Below, in pieces: positions 24,440 to 32,246 of a stretch of DNA of 64,000 nucleotides. A model generated the notes under the pieces. It had not been told where the DNA came from and searched no databases. It worked only from the letters and a program-made list of their open reading frames with translations. Made by a program: the position numbers and the translations under genes. Origin of the DNA: Plut-88900 sp965116945. GTDB lineage: Bacteria > Chloroflexota > Dehalococcoidia > Plut-88900. The DNA lies in assembly GCA_965116945.1 (NCBI GenBank), contig OZ220734.1:1054001-1118000 (forward strand), read 5' to 3'. Positions within the stretch are counted from its first letter, which is position 1. Every line of letters starts with the position of its first letter.

Positions 24440-25617
24440 GGTCTGCGCTCCACGTGCCGAGGCGGAGGCTCTTCCCCAAGCATCCGCCAGCCAAGATAGT
24501 GATGGAAGTCCACCACCACCCGCTCCAGCGGTACTAGCTTTCCACCCTTGGAGTGCCGGGCCACCATCCCCCTCTGTGCCCGCTCGCAAATGGCCCGGTC
24601 CTCTTCCAGGAAGGCGCTTGCGTATCCGCCATACACCATCTGGGTGATGACGTCGGGCTTCACTCTAGTCAGCGAGCCAATCCATACGCGTGTCGATGTC
24701 GGAGAGACCGGGTGCGCAACCAGCCAGTCCCACGAGTCCTGTGTCACTACCCCCACAAATGACGGCGGGATCGAGACCAGCGTATAGTGGTCCCCTCCCG
24801 TGTCGCTGCCCAACAGGCTCGTCAGCAACCTTCCGGCCAGCCCCGACGCTCCCCCCTGCACAATCGCCCCTCCCGTAAGCGTCCACTTCGCCGACCCCTC
24901 GATATAGTATGCACCGCGTGTCGGCGTTACCTTTTCAAGGGTGTCAGCGTGTACCTGGAACAGGTGGTAGCTCTCCATGCCGTTTTCTACGATCAGCTTC
25001 CAGTTGGCCGCCCAGACTTCGGGCTCGGTGAGAGGCGCGGCCACCCTGAAGGTTTCCATGCCAAACTCTTCTAAATGAGGCTCGATTCCCTTGAGCCGAC
25101 TCGCCAGCGGAGGCGCTTGTTCCGCTAGGCAAACGAAGACTATCCCCATCCATACCTCGACTCGGAAAGAGGGCAGACTGTGCTCCTCGGAGTCTATGCT
25201 GACTCCCTTCGAAAAGGGCGCTCCTCGAAACTGTCCCGCATCGCTGTAGCTCCACGCATGATACGGGCAGACAATCCGACCCCCGTCAAGGCGGTCGATG
25301 CCCGGTTCCATCAACAGCGTGCCGCGGTGTCGGCAGACGTTCGATAGTGCACGCAGTTGGCCGTCGGAACCCCTCACCAGTAGTACCGGCTCGCCACCGA
25401 TATCAAGGGCCAGACAATCTCCCGGTTCGGCCAGCGACGCTTCTGCGCAGACTGCCACCCAGTCATTACGAAAGACGCGCTCCATTTCCAGATCGAAGAA
25501 CCCTTGGTCACGATAGGCCGCAAAAGGCAGTGAACGCGCCTCTTCCATGGGCAGCATCACCGATTCGAGCAAGTTCCTCGCGGCTTCGACGCCCACCCGG
25601 TTCGTGGTATCGGTCAT
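24436..25617 (-). CDS. Rieske non-heme iron oxygenase, large subunit
   Basis: A 393-residue aromatic-ring-hydroxylating-type oxygenase. The [2Fe-2S] Rieske motif is CRHRG (about 95) with CPYHAWSY (about 117). The mononuclear iron site is ENGMESYHLFQVH (about 215), giving the two His of the facial triad. ATG 25617 is chosen because it overlaps the upstream stop (ATGA) and has GGGAGAG upstream; a TTG at 25623 is the alternative. Such enzymes hydroxylate or demethylate substrates such as quaternary amines and aromatics. Its partner FAD oxidoreductase suggests an N-dealkylation or betaine/amine pathway. No ferredoxin or reductase gene is adjacent. Confidence 0.92.
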   Translation of the reverse strand: MTDTTNRVGVEAARNLLESVMLPMEEARSLPFAAYRDQGFFDLEMERVFRNDWVAVCAEASLAEPGDCLALDIGGEPVLLVRGSDGQLRALSNVCRHRGTLLMEPGIDRLDGGRIVCPYHAWSYSDAGQFRGAPFSKGVSIDSEEHSLPSFRVEVWMGIVFVCLAEQAPPLASRLKGIEPHLEEFGMETFRVAAPLTEPEVWAANWKLIVENGMESYHLFQVHADTLEKVTPTRGAYYIEGSAKWTLTGGAIVQGGASGLAGRLLTSLLGSDTGGDHYTLVSIPPSFVGVVTQDSWDWLVAHPVSPTSTRVWIGSLTRVKPDVITQMVYGGYASAFLEEDRAICERAQRGMVARHSKGGKLVPLERVVVDFHHYLGWRMLGEEPPPRHVERRP

Positions 25618-26792
25618 GGCCAACTCTCTCCCGGGCCCCTACCCCCAAACCTCCCCACCCCCAGCGAGCTAACGTCCACCGTCCTCGACTCCCCCTCCGT
25701 CACCATCTCCGCAACCACTATCCCCACCGCCGGCGATATCTTGAACCCGTACCCGTTGAACGCTCCCACCAGGTACAACCCCTCCACCCCGCCCACCCTG
25801 TCGATTACCGGGTAGCCGTCCGGCGTCTCCGTGTACATCCCCGCATAGCTCGTGAACAGCTCCGCATCCGCCAGGCTCGGCATCCGGTGGGCGACCTTCT
25901 CCCACGTCGACCGGGTTAGCCCCATGTCCGTACCCTGCTCGAAGTTGTCCGGCTCCGCCGTATCGTCATGCTCCACGTCCCCCACCAGCGTCAGGTCGGG
26001 GCTTTCCTGGCGGAAGTACGTCAGGCTGGGAAGGTCGAAGACCACCGCGTGCCCCGAGGGCGCCCCTGGCCCGCGCTTCAGGAAAAAGACCTCGTGCCTC
26101 GTTGGCCTGAATGGGACCGGGAATCCCAGCTTCGCCATCAGCTGCCCTCCCCACGGCCCCCCGACCACTATCGCCGTGTCCGTCGCTATCCTCCCCTGCT
26201 CCGTCACCACCCCCCTCACCCGACCCCCCTTTATCTCCACGTCCAGCGCCGCATTCCCCAGCACAATCTCGGCGCCCAGCCTCCCCGCCGCCGACGCATA
26301 TCCCTGCGCCACCGCCGGCGGGTCCGCGTACCCGGCGTGGGGTTCCAGGCCTATGCAGTCGATATCGTCAAGCTCCAGGTAAGGCGCGAACTCCTTTGCC
26401 TCCTCCCGACTGATAGTCCCTCCCTTAAACCCGAGATCTCTGATCAGTGCAAAGCTCGCCTCCACCGGCTCTTCCACTTCCTTCCCCCCGAGAAACAGCA
26501 CCCCCGTCTCCTTATACCCCGCGTCCACCCCAATGATCTCCTCGAAATTGCGCAGTATGTCCTGCCCCACCTTCGCCAGCCGGGGAATGGTGTCGCTGAA
26601 GGCGCTCTGCTGCGTGAACAGCAGGAGACTGAACCCCGTGCTCACCCCCGACGACCTCCCCGTAGAACCCGCCCCGAGGCTGGACCGCTCCACCAGGATT
26701 GGCGCCTTCACCCCTCGTTGGGCCAGGTTGTAGCAGATGCTGCACCCGTTAACCCCACCCCCGATGATCACCGCCTCAGCGCTGTTTCTCAT
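25614..26792 (-). CDS. FAD-dependent oxidoreductase, DAO/sarcosine oxidase-like (paralogue 2)
   Basis: A 392-residue flavoprotein, second gene of the RidA-FAD-Rieske-membrane operon. AVIIGGGVNGCSICYNLAQR binds FAD, GAGSTGRSSGVSTGFSL is the conserved loop found in both paralogues, and LYLVGAFNGYGFKISPAVG closes the FAD site. It oxidises an amine or amino acid; a RidA gene just upstream is consistent with reactive imine products. It overlaps the Rieske start by four bases. The paralogue at 22350 lies outside the operon. Confidence 0.9.
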   Translation of the reverse strand: MRNSAEAVIIGGGVNGCSICYNLAQRGVKAPILVERSSLGAGSTGRSSGVSTGFSLLLFTQQSAFSDTIPRLAKVGQDILRNFEEIIGVDAGYKETGVLFLGGKEVEEPVEASFALIRDLGFKGGTISREEAKEFAPYLELDDIDCIGLEPHAGYADPPAVAQGYASAAGRLGAEIVLGNAALDVEIKGGRVRGVVTEQGRIATDTAIVVGGPWGGQLMAKLGFPVPFRPTRHEVFFLKRGPGAPSGHAVVFDLPSLTYFRQESPDLTLVGDVEHDDTAEPDNFEQGTDMGLTRSTWEKVAHRMPSLADAELFTSYAGMYTETPDGYPVIDRVGGVEGLYLVGAFNGYGFKISPAVGIVVAEMVTEGESRTVDVSSLGVGRFGGRGPGESWP

Positions 26793-26815
26793 GTTTCGCC
26801 CCCGTGTCTCAAGGT

Positions 26816-27232
26816 CTACTCGTCCACAATCGCAATAGCCTCCACCTCTATAACCAGCCCGTCATACGCCAGACCCGCCACCCGGACCGCCGTTGCAGCC
26901 GGCCCAGGGCTCGGGATGTACTTGTTTCTCACGTGGGTCATCTTCTCCCAGAACTTCCGGGACTCGTCACCCGAGGAGTCGTCCACGTAATACGTGTTCA
27001 GCTTCACGATATCCTTCATGTCCGCCCCGACCTCTTGCAGCACCGTCCGGACGTTCTCGAATACGATTCGGGTCTGCTCCTCGATATCGAATGGGGCAAG
27101 TGGTGTCCCGTGTTCGTCCGCCGCTATCTGCCCCCCGACAAATATCATATTCCCTATCTTCCATCCCTGCGAAAACGGGACTGGCATGCTCCAGTACCAG
27201 TGTCCCTTCGGCATGATCCTGATCTTGTCCAT
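26816..27232 (-). CDS. RidA (YjgF/YER057c/UK114) family protein
   Basis: A 138-residue chorismate-mutase-like trimer-forming protein. GNMIFVGGQIAADEHG, VKLNTYYVDD and the C-terminal VIEVEAIAI are family motifs. At the place of the active-site Arg of RidA (PARSCVEV in the enteric protein) it has PAATAVRV, so the catalytic Arg is replaced by Ala. It is therefore probably not a canonical enamine/imine deaminase and may belong to a Rid4-7 type subgroup. It is the first gene of the operon with the FAD oxidoreductase (23 bp spacing) and Rieske oxygenase. Confidence 0.88.
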   Translation of the reverse strand: MDKIRIMPKGHWYWSMPVPFSQGWKIGNMIFVGGQIAADEHGTPLAPFDIEEQTRIVFENVRTVLQEVGADMKDIVKLNTYYVDDSSGDESRKFWEKMTHVRNKYIPSPGPAATAVRVAGLAYDGLVIEVEAIAIVDE

Positions 27233-27337
27233 GAAGAATCCTCCCGGTAAATTGAAGTCCCACCCGAGCCCCTACGATACCCCACATCCCCCCACCCCTT
27301 CCACCACCCACACCTATGCCCATTGCTTCCCGCGGGT

Positions 27338-27475
27338 GGGGCCGCTCACCCTGAGGTACTCGAAGGGTCGAACGGGGGGAGACCCAACACTTCAAAGCCT
27401 CTGCCTACACCTTCGAAACCCAACCCTCATTTCCTCGTGTCACTCCGAGGCCACGCGAAGAATCTAGGGTGGGCT
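27338..27475. repeat. Family B and D repeats upstream of the pyr operon
   Basis: A family B hairpin is at about 27338-27385 (CCGCTCACCCTGAGG core, GGGTCGAACGG right arm). A family D-like repeat follows at about 27436-27472. The rest of 27233-27515 holds nothing recognisable. Confidence 0.65.
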
Positions 27476-27491
27476 AGTCTCCCCCTCACCC

Positions 27492-27521
27492 TTGCCCCAC
27501 CACCCCGAATCGCGCTACAAT
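27492..27521 (+). promoter_or_regulatory. Promoter of the pyr operon
   Basis: TACAAT at 27516-27521, with TTGCCC at 27492-27497 (18-bp spacer). Transcription would start near 27528, about 140 nt upstream of pyrR, leaving room for the attenuator leader. Confidence 0.5.
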
Positions 27522-27559
27522 TCTCCCCAGCGATCAGCACCCGACACAACCATAAAATC

Positions 27560-27669
27560 GCGGTAACGGACCTTTAATTCAGTCCAGAGAGGCTGGCAAG
27601 GAGAACAGAGTTACCGCAGCCGACTTCGGCCAACTCCCTTGCCATCCTCAGAGGCAGGGGTATTTTTTT
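27560..27669 (+). promoter_or_regulatory. PyrR-binding leader and transcription attenuator
   Basis: 27581-27594 reads AGTCCAGAGAGGCT, a full match to the PyrR-binding consensus ARUCCNGNGAGGYU. Around it, GCGGTAAC (27560-27567) pairs with GTTACCGC (27610-27617), and GGAC with GTCC. The terminator is CCCTTGCC (27636-27643) with GGCAGGGG (27653-27660), then TATTTTTTT. GGCAAGG (27595-27601) can pair with CCTTGCC (27637-27643), forming the antiterminator. With UMP/UTP bound, PyrR should favour the terminator. Confidence 0.93.
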
Positions 27670-28252
27670 GGCCGACACCGTCCTACTGTCCGCCGAGGAC
27701 ATTCGCAAGGCTCTCAAGAGGGTCTCCCACGAGCTTGTTGAAGCTCATGCAGATACGTCAGACCTTCTGCTGATCGGGATCCTGCGCCGTGGCCTACCCC
27801 TCGCCCGACGCATCGCCCGCAACATCGCCGCCACCGGCAACGACCACATACCGGTTGCCGCCCTGGACACAAGACCCTACCGGGACGATCTTCCGCAAAC
27901 GGCGCAACAGTCCAATGGCAAGGGGCTGACTATCCCCGGTGGCGTCGCCGGTCGGGACGTGGTACTCGTGGACGATGTTCTCTTCACGGGCCGTACCGTT
28001 CGCGCCGCCCTGGACGCCATCGTAAAGCTGGGTCGGCCCCGCTCAGTACAGCTCCTGGTTCTTATCGACAGGGGACATCGGGAACTCCCCATCCGCGCAG
28101 ACTTCGTGGGTAAGAACATTCCTACTTCCCTGGATCAAACTGTCAAGGTGAGAGTCGAGGAACTGGACGGCAGGGACGAGGTGGTACTTCTCGGAGGAAG
28201 CGTGCCTGTAAGGGACAAGGAGCGTGTAGCGGGAGGCGCAAAGTGGCGATAG
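27668..28252 (+). CDS. pyrR: Bifunctional pyr operon regulator/uracil phosphoribosyltransferase
   Basis: A 194-residue type I phosphoribosyltransferase. VVLVDDVLFTGRTVRAALDA is the PRPP-binding loop, SAEDIRKALKRVSHELVEAH the N-terminal PyrR signature, and DRGHRELPIRADFVGKNIPT the C-terminal one. The start is TTG 27668, inside the T-run of the attenuator, with AGGGG in the terminator's right arm acting as Shine-Dalgarno. Terminator folding would also hide the ribosome site. PyrR binds its own leader and so controls the downstream pyrimidine genes. It overlaps pyrB by 10 bp. Confidence 0.95.
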   Translation: MADTVLLSAEDIRKALKRVSHELVEAHADTSDLLLIGILRRGLPLARRIARNIAATGNDHIPVAALDTRPYRDDLPQTAQQSNGKGLTIPGGVAGRDVVLVDDVLFTGRTVRAALDAIVKLGRPRSVQLLVLIDRGHRELPIRADFVGKNIPTSLDQTVKVRVEELDGRDEVVLLGGSVPVRDKERVAGGAKWR

Positions 28253-29637
28253 ACCTGCAGGCCCGAGACCTCATTACCGTTGACGACGTCTCCAACGACG
28301 AGGTTGAGGCGGTCTTTTCCCTCGCCGACCAGATGCACGCCGACATCCGGGGCCAGTCCAACCTCTGCAAGGGCATGGTCATGGCCAGCCTTTTCTACGA
28401 GCCCAGCACCCGCACCCGCCTCTCCTTCGAAACGGCGATGCATCGCCTCGGAGGAAACGTCGTAACCGCCGTTGATATCAACACTACATCCATAGCCAAG
28501 GGCGAGACCCTCGCCGACACCGCCCGGGTGATCAGCAGCTACGTGGACATCATAGTAGTCCGTCACCCTTGGGAGGGCGCGGCTCAGGCCCTCGCAGACT
28601 ACGCCACCGTACCCGTGATCAACGCCGGTGACGGCAGCCACGAACATCCCACCCAGTCCCTCTGCGACCTCTACACCCTCAGGCGAGAAAAGGGCGATAT
28701 CCGGGACCTCACTGTGGCTCTGTGCGGAGACCTGAAGAACGCCAGGACAGTCCACTCCCTGACTTACGCCCTGGCCCGGTTCGGCGCCAACATCATGTTC
28801 ATGCCCAGTAAGGGATACGAGATTCCAAACTATGTTAGGGACAGGCTGAACCGTGAGTTCATGGGCACGGTCTCGGAGGGGAAGGCGGGGGACACGGGTG
28901 CATTCAAGGAGATGGACGCCATCTACCAGACCCCCACCCAACCCCACCTACTTGCCCCCCATTCCAAGGAGGGCGCCGGGTCGGGTACGCATAAGCCCAG
29001 GGGAAGACTGGATGTTGTATACGCCAGCCGCATGCAGAAAGAACGCCACACAGAAGACGAAACACCTGCCCCCGATGGTGGGCTGAGGCTCGACAAACGC
29101 TTCATGCAGAGGCCTCAATTCCGCAACGCCCTCATAATGCATCCCCTCCCCCGAGTTGACGAAATCGACTACGCCCTGGACGAAAATCCCCGCAGTGTCT
29201 ACTTCAAGCAGGCCGCCTACGGGGTGCCGGTGCGGATGGCCCTCCTGGCTTCCCTCCTTGGGGTATCCAAACCTCAGGCCCGGGCCCACCGCGGCAGCTT
29301 CGCCTATCCCGTGAACTATCAGCCCTACAAGTCGGAAGAAGGCATAAGGTGTCCGAATTCGACCTGCGTGTCCAACCAGGAGAGCACATACATCATCCCC
29401 GAGTTCGCCCGAGTTGACGAAAGGCCCGCCGTCCTTCGCTGCCGTTACTGTCAGCGAGACACGACGGCAGAGGCCGCAGGCAGCCGCAGGACCAAGGTCT
29501 TCCACAAGGCAGGCTTCCATCCCTCTCGACGCCTCCACACGGGAAACCTCGTTTACTTTGAATCTTTCGAACAGGCGGAGAGCCTCGGGTACCGTCCGGG
29601 ATACCGGGTCCCGGGCGCCGAGACGGAGAACGAATAG
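28243..29637 (+). CDS. pyrB: Aspartate carbamoyltransferase fused to a PyrI-type zinc ribbon and an extra tail
   Basis: 464 residues against about 310 for normal PyrB; starts GTG 28243. The catalytic part has FYEPSTRTRLSFE (carbamoyl phosphate loop), GDGSHEHPTQSLCDLY, MQKER and HPLPRVDEI. An insert of about 30 residues (TPTQPHLLAPHSKEGAGSG and on) precedes LDVVYASRMQKER. After residue 365 comes CPNSTC (Cys370, Cys375) and CRYC (Cys400, Cys403), which closely match the zinc domain of E. coli PyrI; the nucleotide-binding PyrI domain is absent. A further tail, HKAGFHPSRRLHTGNLVYF, then ESFEQAESLGYRPG, resembles Ada-type small metal-binding repeats without their cysteines. It catalyses the first committed pyrimidine step. 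Confidence 0.93.
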   Translation: MAIDLQARDLITVDDVSNDEVEAVFSLADQMHADIRGQSNLCKGMVMASLFYEPSTRTRLSFETAMHRLGGNVVTAVDINTTSIAKGETLADTARVISSYVDIIVVRHPWEGAAQALADYATVPVINAGDGSHEHPTQSLCDLYTLRREKGDIRDLTVALCGDLKNARTVHSLTYALARFGANIMFMPSKGYEIPNYVRDRLNREFMGTVSEGKAGDTGAFKEMDAIYQTPTQPHLLAPHSKEGAGSGTHKPRGRLDVVYASRMQKERHTEDETPAPDGGLRLDKRFMQRPQFRNALIMHPLPRVDEIDYALDENPRSVYFKQAAYGVPVRMALLASLLGVSKPQARAHRGSFAYPVNYQPYKSEEGIRCPNSTCVSNQESTYIIPEFARVDERPAVLRCRYCQRDTTAEAAGSRRTKVFHKAGFHPSRRLHTGNLVYFESFEQAESLGYRPGYRVPGAETENE

Positions 29638-29665
29638 CAAATTGACAACAAACATTTCGTCCCAC

Positions 29666-30760
29666 ATGCCCAACGGAACAGCCTGGCTGGTGTTGGAAGA
29701 CGGCAGCTCCTTCCAGGGCGCCGCCTTCGGTGCGCTAACAGAAGGCCACGGCGAGGTGGTGTTCAACACCAGCATGACCGGCTACCAAGAGATCCTTACT
29801 GACCCTTCCTACGCTGGCCAGATTGTCATGCTGACTTACCCCCTCATCGGCAACTACGGCATCAACCCCGAGACCGTGGAGTCGAAGAAGATCCAGGTCA
29901 GCGGCCTCGTTGTTCGTGAGGACTGTGATCTCCCCAGCCACTGGAACAGCGAGGCTACCGTCGCGGAATTCCTCGCCTCCCAGGGCATCTCCGGCATTGC
30001 CGGAGTCGACACCCGGGCCGTCACCCGGCGCCTCCGCTCCAGGGGCGTGATGATGGGCATGATCACCAGGGATGATCCCCAGGCCGCACTTGAAAGACTT
30101 CAGCGCCTTCCCAAATACGACTCCGTGGACTACGTCTCGGAAGTTTCCACCCCCTCCCCATATACCTGGGATTCCACCCGAAACCCTGAATCCCCACGCC
30201 ACGAAATAGTAGCACTGGACTACGGCCTCAAATACAACATCCTCCGCATCCTCAACAGCCTCGGGTGCCGGGTCACGGTCATCCCCGCGACTACCGATGC
30301 CGAGGACATCCTCCAGATGGACCCCGATGGCCTTCTCCTCTCTCCCGGCCCCGGAGACCCGGCCCTCCTCGGCAAGATCTCTGATACTGTGCGAGCCCTT
30401 GTCGGCGTAAAGCCAATCATGGGCATATGCCTTGGTCACCAAATGATTGGCAAAGCCTTCGGTGGGAATACCTTCAAGTTGAAGTTCGGGCATCGAGGGG
30501 CGAACCACCCGGTACAGGACCTGGTGACGGGTCGGGTGCACATCACCGCCCAGAACCACGGCTATGCCCTCGCCTCTGATTTCCCCTCATCTTCGGTCGA
30601 AGTCAGCCACATTAACCTAAACGACGACACGGTCGAAGGTCTAACCCACCGTGAATACCCCATAGTCTCCATCCAGTACCACTCCGAGGCCTCACCCGGC
30701 CCCCTTGACAACGTCTACCTCTTCGAACGCTTCCTCAGCATGGTGGAAGATCAGAAATAA
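29666..30760 (+). CDS. carA: Carbamoyl-phosphate synthase small subunit
   Basis: 364 residues. The N-terminal domain opens WLVLEDGSSFQGAAFG and contains VFNTSMTGYQEILTDPSYAGQ. The class I glutamine amidotransferase domain has PIMGICLGHQMIG with the nucleophile Cys and PIVSIQYHSEASPGP with His-Glu. It supplies ammonia from glutamine to CarB. ATG 29666 fits family length but lacks a Shine-Dalgarno; an in-frame TTG at 29642 has GGAGA 12 nt upstream and may be the true start. It follows pyrB by about 28 bp; a VapBC pair separates it from carB. Confidence 0.95.
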   Translation: MPNGTAWLVLEDGSSFQGAAFGALTEGHGEVVFNTSMTGYQEILTDPSYAGQIVMLTYPLIGNYGINPETVESKKIQVSGLVVREDCDLPSHWNSEATVAEFLASQGISGIAGVDTRAVTRRLRSRGVMMGMITRDDPQAALERLQRLPKYDSVDYVSEVSTPSPYTWDSTRNPESPRHEIVALDYGLKYNILRILNSLGCRVTVIPATTDAEDILQMDPDGLLLSPGPGDPALLGKISDTVRALVGVKPIMGICLGHQMIGKAFGGNTFKLKFGHRGANHPVQDLVTGRVHITAQNHGYALASDFPSSSVEVSHINLNDDTVEGLTHREYPIVSIQYHSEASPGPLDNVYLFERFLSMVEDQK

Positions 30761-30831
30761 GAACCATGCACCAACAAGTGATGTGCTAAAATGATGCTCT
30801 GTAAAGCCGCGTAAGAGGGGTGCAATTAGTC

Positions 30832-31095
30832 ATGAGGACCACGCTAAACATAGAAAGCAAACTCCTTGAATCAGTTGTTGAAGTCACAGGGGAGAAGAAC
30901 AAGAGCAAGGCCGTCAATACCGCTCTCAAAGACTTCATCCGCCGCAAGCGCGTCCAGGAGCTGTTCGAATACTGGCGCAATAACCCAATGAGTGACGAAG
31001 ATTACCAGGAATACTTGGAGGACAAGAAAAAGCAGTTAGTGGCTGACATGGAACGAGAGGCGTTTCTCGAATCTTTGAGGAATGGGACAGCTTGA
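30832..31095 (+). CDS. VapB-type antitoxin
   Basis: 87 residues. MRTTLNIESKLLESVVEVTG followed by NKSKAVNTALKDFIRRKRVQ is a short ribbon-helix-helix DNA-binding domain as in VapB antitoxins. A long charged helix (SDEDYQEYLEDKKKQLVADM) would bind the toxin. ATG 30832 has AGAGGGG about 9 nt upstream. It overlaps the PIN toxin gene by four bases. The pair sits inside the pyrimidine operon, between carA and HAD-carB, in the same direction. Confidence 0.85.
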   Translation: MRTTLNIESKLLESVVEVTGEKNKSKAVNTALKDFIRRKRVQELFEYWRNNPMSDEDYQEYLEDKKKQLVADMEREAFLESLRNGTA

Positions 31096-31484
31096 CAATC
31101 TTGCTGGACTCCTCCGTGCTCATACACGCCCAAAGATTGCCGGACTCCGACATAACTGCACATCTGGGCGAAGTCCTCGCTTCCGGAGAAGCCGTAGTGA
31201 CCGGCCCCGTAATTATGGAATTCATACGGGGAGCAAGATCCCAGGAACAAATAGATCGCTTCACGCGAACAGTAGTCGCAATTGACTTTCTCGAAATGGA
31301 CCAAGCTGTCTGGGTTGTTGCTGGAAGATTGGGGATTCAGCTGAAGCTCAGTGGTCTCGGGCTACCTGCGAGCGACGTTATCGTCGCCGCCACCGCCATC
31401 CGACACAACGTCCCCCTCTATACCCTCGATAAAGGCTTCAACCGCATACCCGACCTCAAGCTATACGAACCGTCCCTGACCTGA
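31092..31484 (+). CDS. PIN-domain toxin (VapC)
   Basis: 130 residues from TTG 31092, overlapping the antitoxin stop. ILLDSSVLIHAQR carries the first Asp, VIMEFIRG the Glu, GLPASDVIVAATAI the third acidic residue and YTLDKGFNRI the last. All four metal-binding acids of VapC ribonucleases are present, so it looks active. Insertion between carA and carB could tie toxin-antitoxin expression to pyrimidine control, or the pair may have its own promoter in the 70-bp gap after carA. Confidence 0.88.
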   Translation: MTILLDSSVLIHAQRLPDSDITAHLGEVLASGEAVVTGPVIMEFIRGARSQEQIDRFTRTVVAIDFLEMDQAVWVVAGRLGIQLKLSGLGLPASDVIVAATAIRHNVPLYTLDKGFNRIPDLKLYEPSLT

Positions 31485-31528
31485 ACTTCAGCGCCTGTAA
31501 TGTACAAAACGAGAACCTTATACCAACA

Positions 31529-32245
31529 GTGAGCAACCTCTCCCAAATAACCGCCATTTCCTTCGACGTCGACGGCACCCTCTGGGACTTCGAGACCTTC
31601 ACCCGACAGGCCCTCCATGAGACCATCGTTGAGCTGTCGAACCACGACCCCCAGGCCGCATCCGGCCTTAACGTCGACATGATAATTGACATCCGTGACC
31701 AGACCCACGCCGATATGTGGGGCACGGTCAACGACCTCGACGCCATCCGCCGGGAGTCCATGTGTCGAGCCCTTAGGCAGGTCGGCAGACCCAACGATGA
31801 ACTGGGCTCCCACCTGACCGACTTTTACTTCCAGCGTCGCAACGAAGCCCGCACCCTCTTCTCTGACGTCCGCCCGGCGTTGGAACAACTGGCTCCTCGC
31901 TTTAAGCTCGGGCTCCTGTCCAACGGCAACAGCCGAGCCAGCGTGCTCGGCATCGAAGACCTCATCTCCTTCGAGGTCTTCTCCCAGGACTATGATGCCA
32001 TGGACAAGCCCGACCCCCGCATCTTCCAAATTACGATGCGTGTGGCCGGTTGCGAACCCCACCAGCTTCTTCACGTCGGAGACGCCCTCGAAAACGATGC
32101 CCGGGGCGCTCTGAACGCCGGAGCCGTACCCGCCTGGCTGGACCGTGATGGCCTGGACCTTGGGCCTCAGCCCTTCTTGGTAATCAGTTCCCTGTCCGAA
32201 CTTCGCCTTATGCTTTTGGCAGAGCACGTTATGGAGCGCCACTAG
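31529..32245 (+). CDS. HAD-superfamily hydrolase, type I cap
   Basis: 238 residues from GTG 31529. Motif I is ISFDVDGTLWDFE, motif II LGLLSNGNS, motif III DAMDKPDPRIF with Lys, and motif IV LLHVGDALENDARGA. The helical cap covers about residues 20-100. It is of the YjjG/nucleotidase-like subgroup, so a role in clearing pyrimidine nucleotides would suit its place just before carB (one base between stop and ATG), but the substrate is inferred from context. Confidence 0.88.
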   Translation: MSNLSQITAISFDVDGTLWDFETFTRQALHETIVELSNHDPQAASGLNVDMIIDIRDQTHADMWGTVNDLDAIRRESMCRALRQVGRPNDELGSHLTDFYFQRRNEARTLFSDVRPALEQLAPRFKLGLLSNGNSRASVLGIEDLISFEVFSQDYDAMDKPDPRIFQITMRVAGCEPHQLLHVGDALENDARGALNAGAVPAWLDRDGLDLGPQPFLVISSLSELRLMLLAEHVMERH

Positions 32246-32246
32246 A

